From Osmia lignaria lignaria (taxonomy: Eukaryota > Arthropoda > Insecta > Hymenoptera > Megachilidae), in assembly GCF_051020975.1 (NCBI RefSeq), contig NC_135035.1, positions 1,550,001 through 1,614,000 on the forward strand: a stretch of 64,000 bases of DNA, in the 5' to 3' direction. Position numbers and translations under genes: made by a program. Shown here piece by piece: positions 60,436 to 64,000 of this stretch. Each line of letters starts with the position of its first letter. Position 1 is the stretch's first letter. The notes beneath the pieces are model-generated. The model was not told where the DNA came from. It made no database searches and saw only the letters and a program-made list of their open reading frames with translations.

Positions 60436-60639
60436 TACATTTAATAACAATATCATTAGTACTACATCTACATTCGATATAATGTAATATACTGATTCCT
60501 TCCCACAGATTAATGTACACTTGATAGCAATATCATTATTACTACATCCACATTAGATATGTAATGTACATTTAATATGAATATCATTGGTACTATATCT
60601 ACATTCGATATAATGTAATATACTGATTCCTTCCCACAG

Positions 60640-63600
60640 ATCAATGTACATTAACAACAACATCATTCATGCTATAGCTAAATTGGATATAATGTAATAT
60701 ACTGATCCCTGCCCACAGATCAATGTACCTACATTTAATAACAATATCATTAGTACTATATCTACATTAGATATAATGTAATATACTGATCCCTGCCCAC
60801 CGGTCAATGTACATTTAATAACAACATCGTTCATACTATATCCACATTAGGTATAATGTAATATAGTGATTACGTCTCACAGATCAATGTACCTACATTT
60901 AATAACAATATCCTTAGTACTATATCCACATTACACATAATGTAATATACTGATTCCTTCCCACAGATCAATGTACATTTAATAACAACATCGTTCATAC
61001 TATATCAACACTAGGTATAATGTAATATAGTGATTACATCCCACAGATCAAGGTACATTCAATATCGATATCATTATTACTGTATCTACATTAGATAAAA
61101 TGTAATATACTGATTCCTTCCCACAGATCAATGTACATTTAACAACAACATCATTCATACTATATCTACATTGGATATAATGTAATATACTGATCCCTTC
61201 CCACAGATCAATGTACCTACATTTAATAACAATATCCTTAGTACTATATCCACATTACACATAATGTAATATACTGATTCCTTCCCACAGAACAATGTAC
61301 ATTTAATAACACCATCATTCATACTATATCTACACGAGGTATAATGTAATATAGTGATTACATCCCACAGATCAATGTACATATAACAACAACATCATTC
61401 ATACTATATCTACATTGGATATAATGTAATATACTTATCCCTTCCCACAGGTCAATGTACATATAATAGCATAATCGTTATTACTATATCTACATTAGGT
61501 ATAATGTAATGTATTAACTACATCCTACAGATCATTGTACATTTAATATCATCATTCATGCTATAGCTAAATTGGATATAATGTAATATACTGATTCCTT
61601 CCCACAGATCAATGTACATTTAATAACAACACTATTCATACTATATCTACACTAGGTATAATGTAACGTGGTGATTACATCCCACAGATCAATGTACATT
61701 TAATAATATCATTCATACTATAACTACATTGGATATAATGTAATATACTGATCCCTTCCCACAGATCAAGGTATCTACATTTAATAACAACATCATTATT
61801 ACTATATCTACACTAGATATAATGCAATATACGGATTCCTTCCCACAGATCAATGTACATTTAATAACAACATCATTCATACTATATCTGCATTGGATAT
61901 AATGTAATATACTGATCCCTGCCCACCGGTCAATGTACATTTAATAACAACATCGTTCATACTATATCCACATTAGGTATAATGTAACATAGTGATTACG
62001 TCCCACAGATCAATGTACCTACATTTAATAACAATATCCGTAGTACTATATCCACATTACACATAATGTAATATACTGATCCCTTCCCACAGATCAATGT
62101 ACATTGAACAACAACATCATTCATACTATATCTACAATGGATATAATGTAATATACTGATCCCTTCCCACAGATCAATGTACCTACATTTAATAACAATA
62201 TCCTTAGTACTGTATCCACATTACACATAATGTAATATACTGATTCCTTCCCACAGATCAATGTACATTTAATAACAACATTATTCATACTATATCTACA
62301 CTAGGGATAATGTAACATAGTGATTACATCCCGCAGATCAATGTACACTTAATAACAACATCATTCATACTATAACTACATTGGATATAATGTAATATAC
62401 TGATCCCTTCCCACAGATTAAGGTATCTACATTTAATAACAATATCATTATTACTATATCTACACTAGATATGATGCAATATACGGATTCCTTCCCACAG
62501 ATCAACGTACATTTAATAACAACATCATTCATACTATATCTGCATTGGATATAATGTAATATACTGATCCCTTCCCACAGGTCAATGTACATACAATAGC
62601 AAAATCGTTATTACTATATCTACATTAGGTATAATGTAATGTATTTACTACATCCTACAGATCATTGTACATTTAATAACATCATTCATGCTATAGCTAA
62701 ATTGGATATAATGTAATATACTCACCCCTTCCCACAGATCAAGGTACCTACATTTAATAACAATATCATTATTACTACATCTACATTAGATATAAAGTAA
62801 TATACTGATCCCTGCCCACAGTTCAATGTACCTATATTTAATAATAATATCATTAGTACTATATCCACATCATATATAATGTAATATACTGATTCCTTCC
62901 CACAGATCAATGTACATTAACAACAACATCATTCATGCTATAGCTAAATTGGATATAATGTAATATACTGATCGCTGCCCACAGATCAATGTACCTACAT
63001 TTAATAACAATACCATTAGTACTACGTCCACATTACATATAATGTAGTATACTGATTCCTTCTCTCAGATCAATGTACATTAACAACAACATCATTCATG
63101 CTATAGCTAAATTGGATATAATGTAATATACTGATCCCTGCCCACCGGTCAATGTACATTTAATAATAACATCGTTCATACTATATCCACATTAGGTATA
63201 ATGTAATATAGTGATTACGTCCCACAGATCAATGTACCTACATTTAATAACAATATCCTTAGTACTATACCCACATTACACATAATGTAATATACTGATT
63301 CCTTCCCACAGATCAATGTACATTTAACAACAACATCATTCATACTATATCTACAATGGATATAATGTAATATACTGATCCCTGCCCATAGTTCAATGTA
63401 CCTATATTTAATAACAATATCATTAGTACTATATCCACATCACATATAATGTAATATACTGATTCCTTCCCACAGATCAATGTACATTTAATAACCACAT
63501 TATTCATACTATATCTACACTAGGGATAATGTAACATAGTGATTACATCCCGCAGATCAATGTACACTTAATAACAACATCATTCATACTATAACTACAT

Positions 63601-64000
63601 TGGATATAATGTAATATACTGATCCCTTCCCACAGATCAATGTACATATAATAGCAACATCGTTATTACTATATCTGCATAAGGTATAATGTAATCTAGT
63701 GACTACATCCCACAGATCATTGTACGTTAAATAACACCATCATTCATGCTATAGCTAAATTGGATATAAAGTAATATACTGATCCCTTCCCACAGACCAA
63801 GGTGCCTACATTTAGTAACAATATCATTATTACGATATCTACATTAGATATAATGTAATATACTGATCCCTGCCCACCGGTCAATGTACATTTAATAACA
63901 ACATCATTCATACTATATCTACACGAGGTATAATGTAATATAGTGATTACGTCCCACAGATCAATGTACATATAACAACAACATCATTCATACTATATCT
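60640..64000 (+). repeat. Subfamily A resumes (copy of the 22-25 kb block)
   Basis: The change from B to A is abrupt, between about 60,609 and 60,652, inside attccttcccacagatcaatg, which both subfamilies share. The first 300 bp (cattaacaacaac, gctatagctaaattgg) resemble 7,720-7,880. From 60,938 to the window end the sequence follows 22,167-25,229 at offset 38,771 with only substitutions. The array runs off the right edge. Confidence 0.93.

Larger units (their letters stand above)
27740..60640 (+). repeat. Satellite array, subfamily B (80-bp plus 51-bp monomers)
   Basis: Same monomer family as A but distinguished by attcattcccacag and ttcgatataatg variants, by attagtactatatc, and by many short monomers in which ttagatat is followed at once by gtaatgtacattt or gtaatgttcattt. 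A short-long pair measures 131 bp. Monomers of 84 bp are rare and of a different type (atcaagatacctatgtttag). Every part is repeat; no unique insertion, gene or transposon is visible. Internal HORs are listed separately. Confidence 0.96.
57641..60640 (+). repeat. Diverged B tail
   Basis: About 3 kb of B monomers with many more substitutions than the HOR region: gatagagtgcaatatacgg, ccatatgtagtgtac, acgataaagtgtaat, aagtatgaaatgtag, acaatatatgtaatgtcatg and others. It holds a 1.0-kb duplication at offset 1,615 bp (57,822-58,820 and 59,437-60,435). The last part, 60,490-60,630, is of the catttgatagcaat and aatatgaatatcattgg kind found in the 2,204-bp HOR. No gene or unique DNA. Confidence 0.87.

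Noticed and set aside
27740..60640. CRISPR-like array (regular short repeats)
   Set aside because: There are no unique spacers; the sequence between any two chosen repeats is itself repeated, and no cas-like gene is present.
1..64000. TATAAT in most monomers as a bacterial -10 promoter box
   Set aside because: It is part of the AT-rich dyad, has no matching -35 spacing or downstream gene, and the array is of eukaryotic type.
1..64000. CENP-B box of the mammalian type
   Set aside because: I saw no match to the TTCG....A..CGGG core in the monomer. The C-rich block is a different sequence, so only an analogy is proposed.
1..64000. G-quadruplex on the minus strand from the C-rich block
   Set aside because: Each monomer has only one run of three or more G, about 80 bp from the next, too far for a standard quadruplex.
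1..64000. Telomeric, rRNA or tRNA sequence
   Set aside because: No telomere hexamers and no stretch with rRNA-like composition or a tRNA cloverleaf; everything is the one monomer family.

Overview
The whole 64 kb window is satellite DNA: one head-to-tail tandem array with no gene, RNA gene, transposon or unique spacer that I can support. The basic unit is an 80-bp, AT-rich monomer (about 25% G+C, counted on a typical copy). It has an 84-bp variant carrying a 4-bp insertion and a shortened variant of about 51 bp that lacks the monomer's only C-rich block. From length alone there are roughly 800 monomers. All lie in the same orientation; I saw no inversion. Such an array, with layered higher-order repeats (HORs), points to a eukaryotic nuclear genome, probably constitutive heterochromatin (centromeric, pericentromeric or similar). 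The species cannot be told from the sequence, and the centromere link is inference.

Layout. Positions 1 to about 27,735 are subfamily A: 80/84-bp monomers with the block often written gatcccttcccacag or gatccctgcccac, and few short monomers. Positions about 27,740 to 60,640 are subfamily B: attcattcccacag and ttcgatata variants, with 51-bp monomers interspersed. Positions about 60,640 to 64,000 return to subfamily A and match 22,167-25,229 at a constant offset of 38,771 bp. B therefore sits inside A.

Higher-order structure. In A: a roughly 7-kb block (1-7,088) recurs at 7,405-14,084; a 2,773-bp period is nested in it; a 2,848-bp unit is exactly tandem (14,720-17,567 and 17,568-20,415); an 892-bp unit is tandem (20,341-22,124). 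In B: a 925-bp-offset duplication, a 2,142-bp-offset duplication, a 2,204-bp HOR that parses into 30 monomers (1,117 + 1,087 bp), a 12,569-bp-offset duplication of almost 11 kb, and a 1,615-bp-offset duplication in a diverged tail. Length differences between copies are whole numbers of monomers (51, 164, 215, 244, 502 bp), the mark of in-register unequal exchange. Shared private variants show that the short-period HORs formed before the long duplications.

The short open reading frames in the window all lie on the minus strand and are by-products of the monomer. An 80-bp unit shifts frame each time, and the third frame meets a TAG in every unit, so no frame stays open for more than a few monomers. 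They are not annotated as genes. No functional system beyond the satellite itself is visible; the points worth a second look are its HOR history, the box-plus/box-minus monomer pattern and the conserved dyads.
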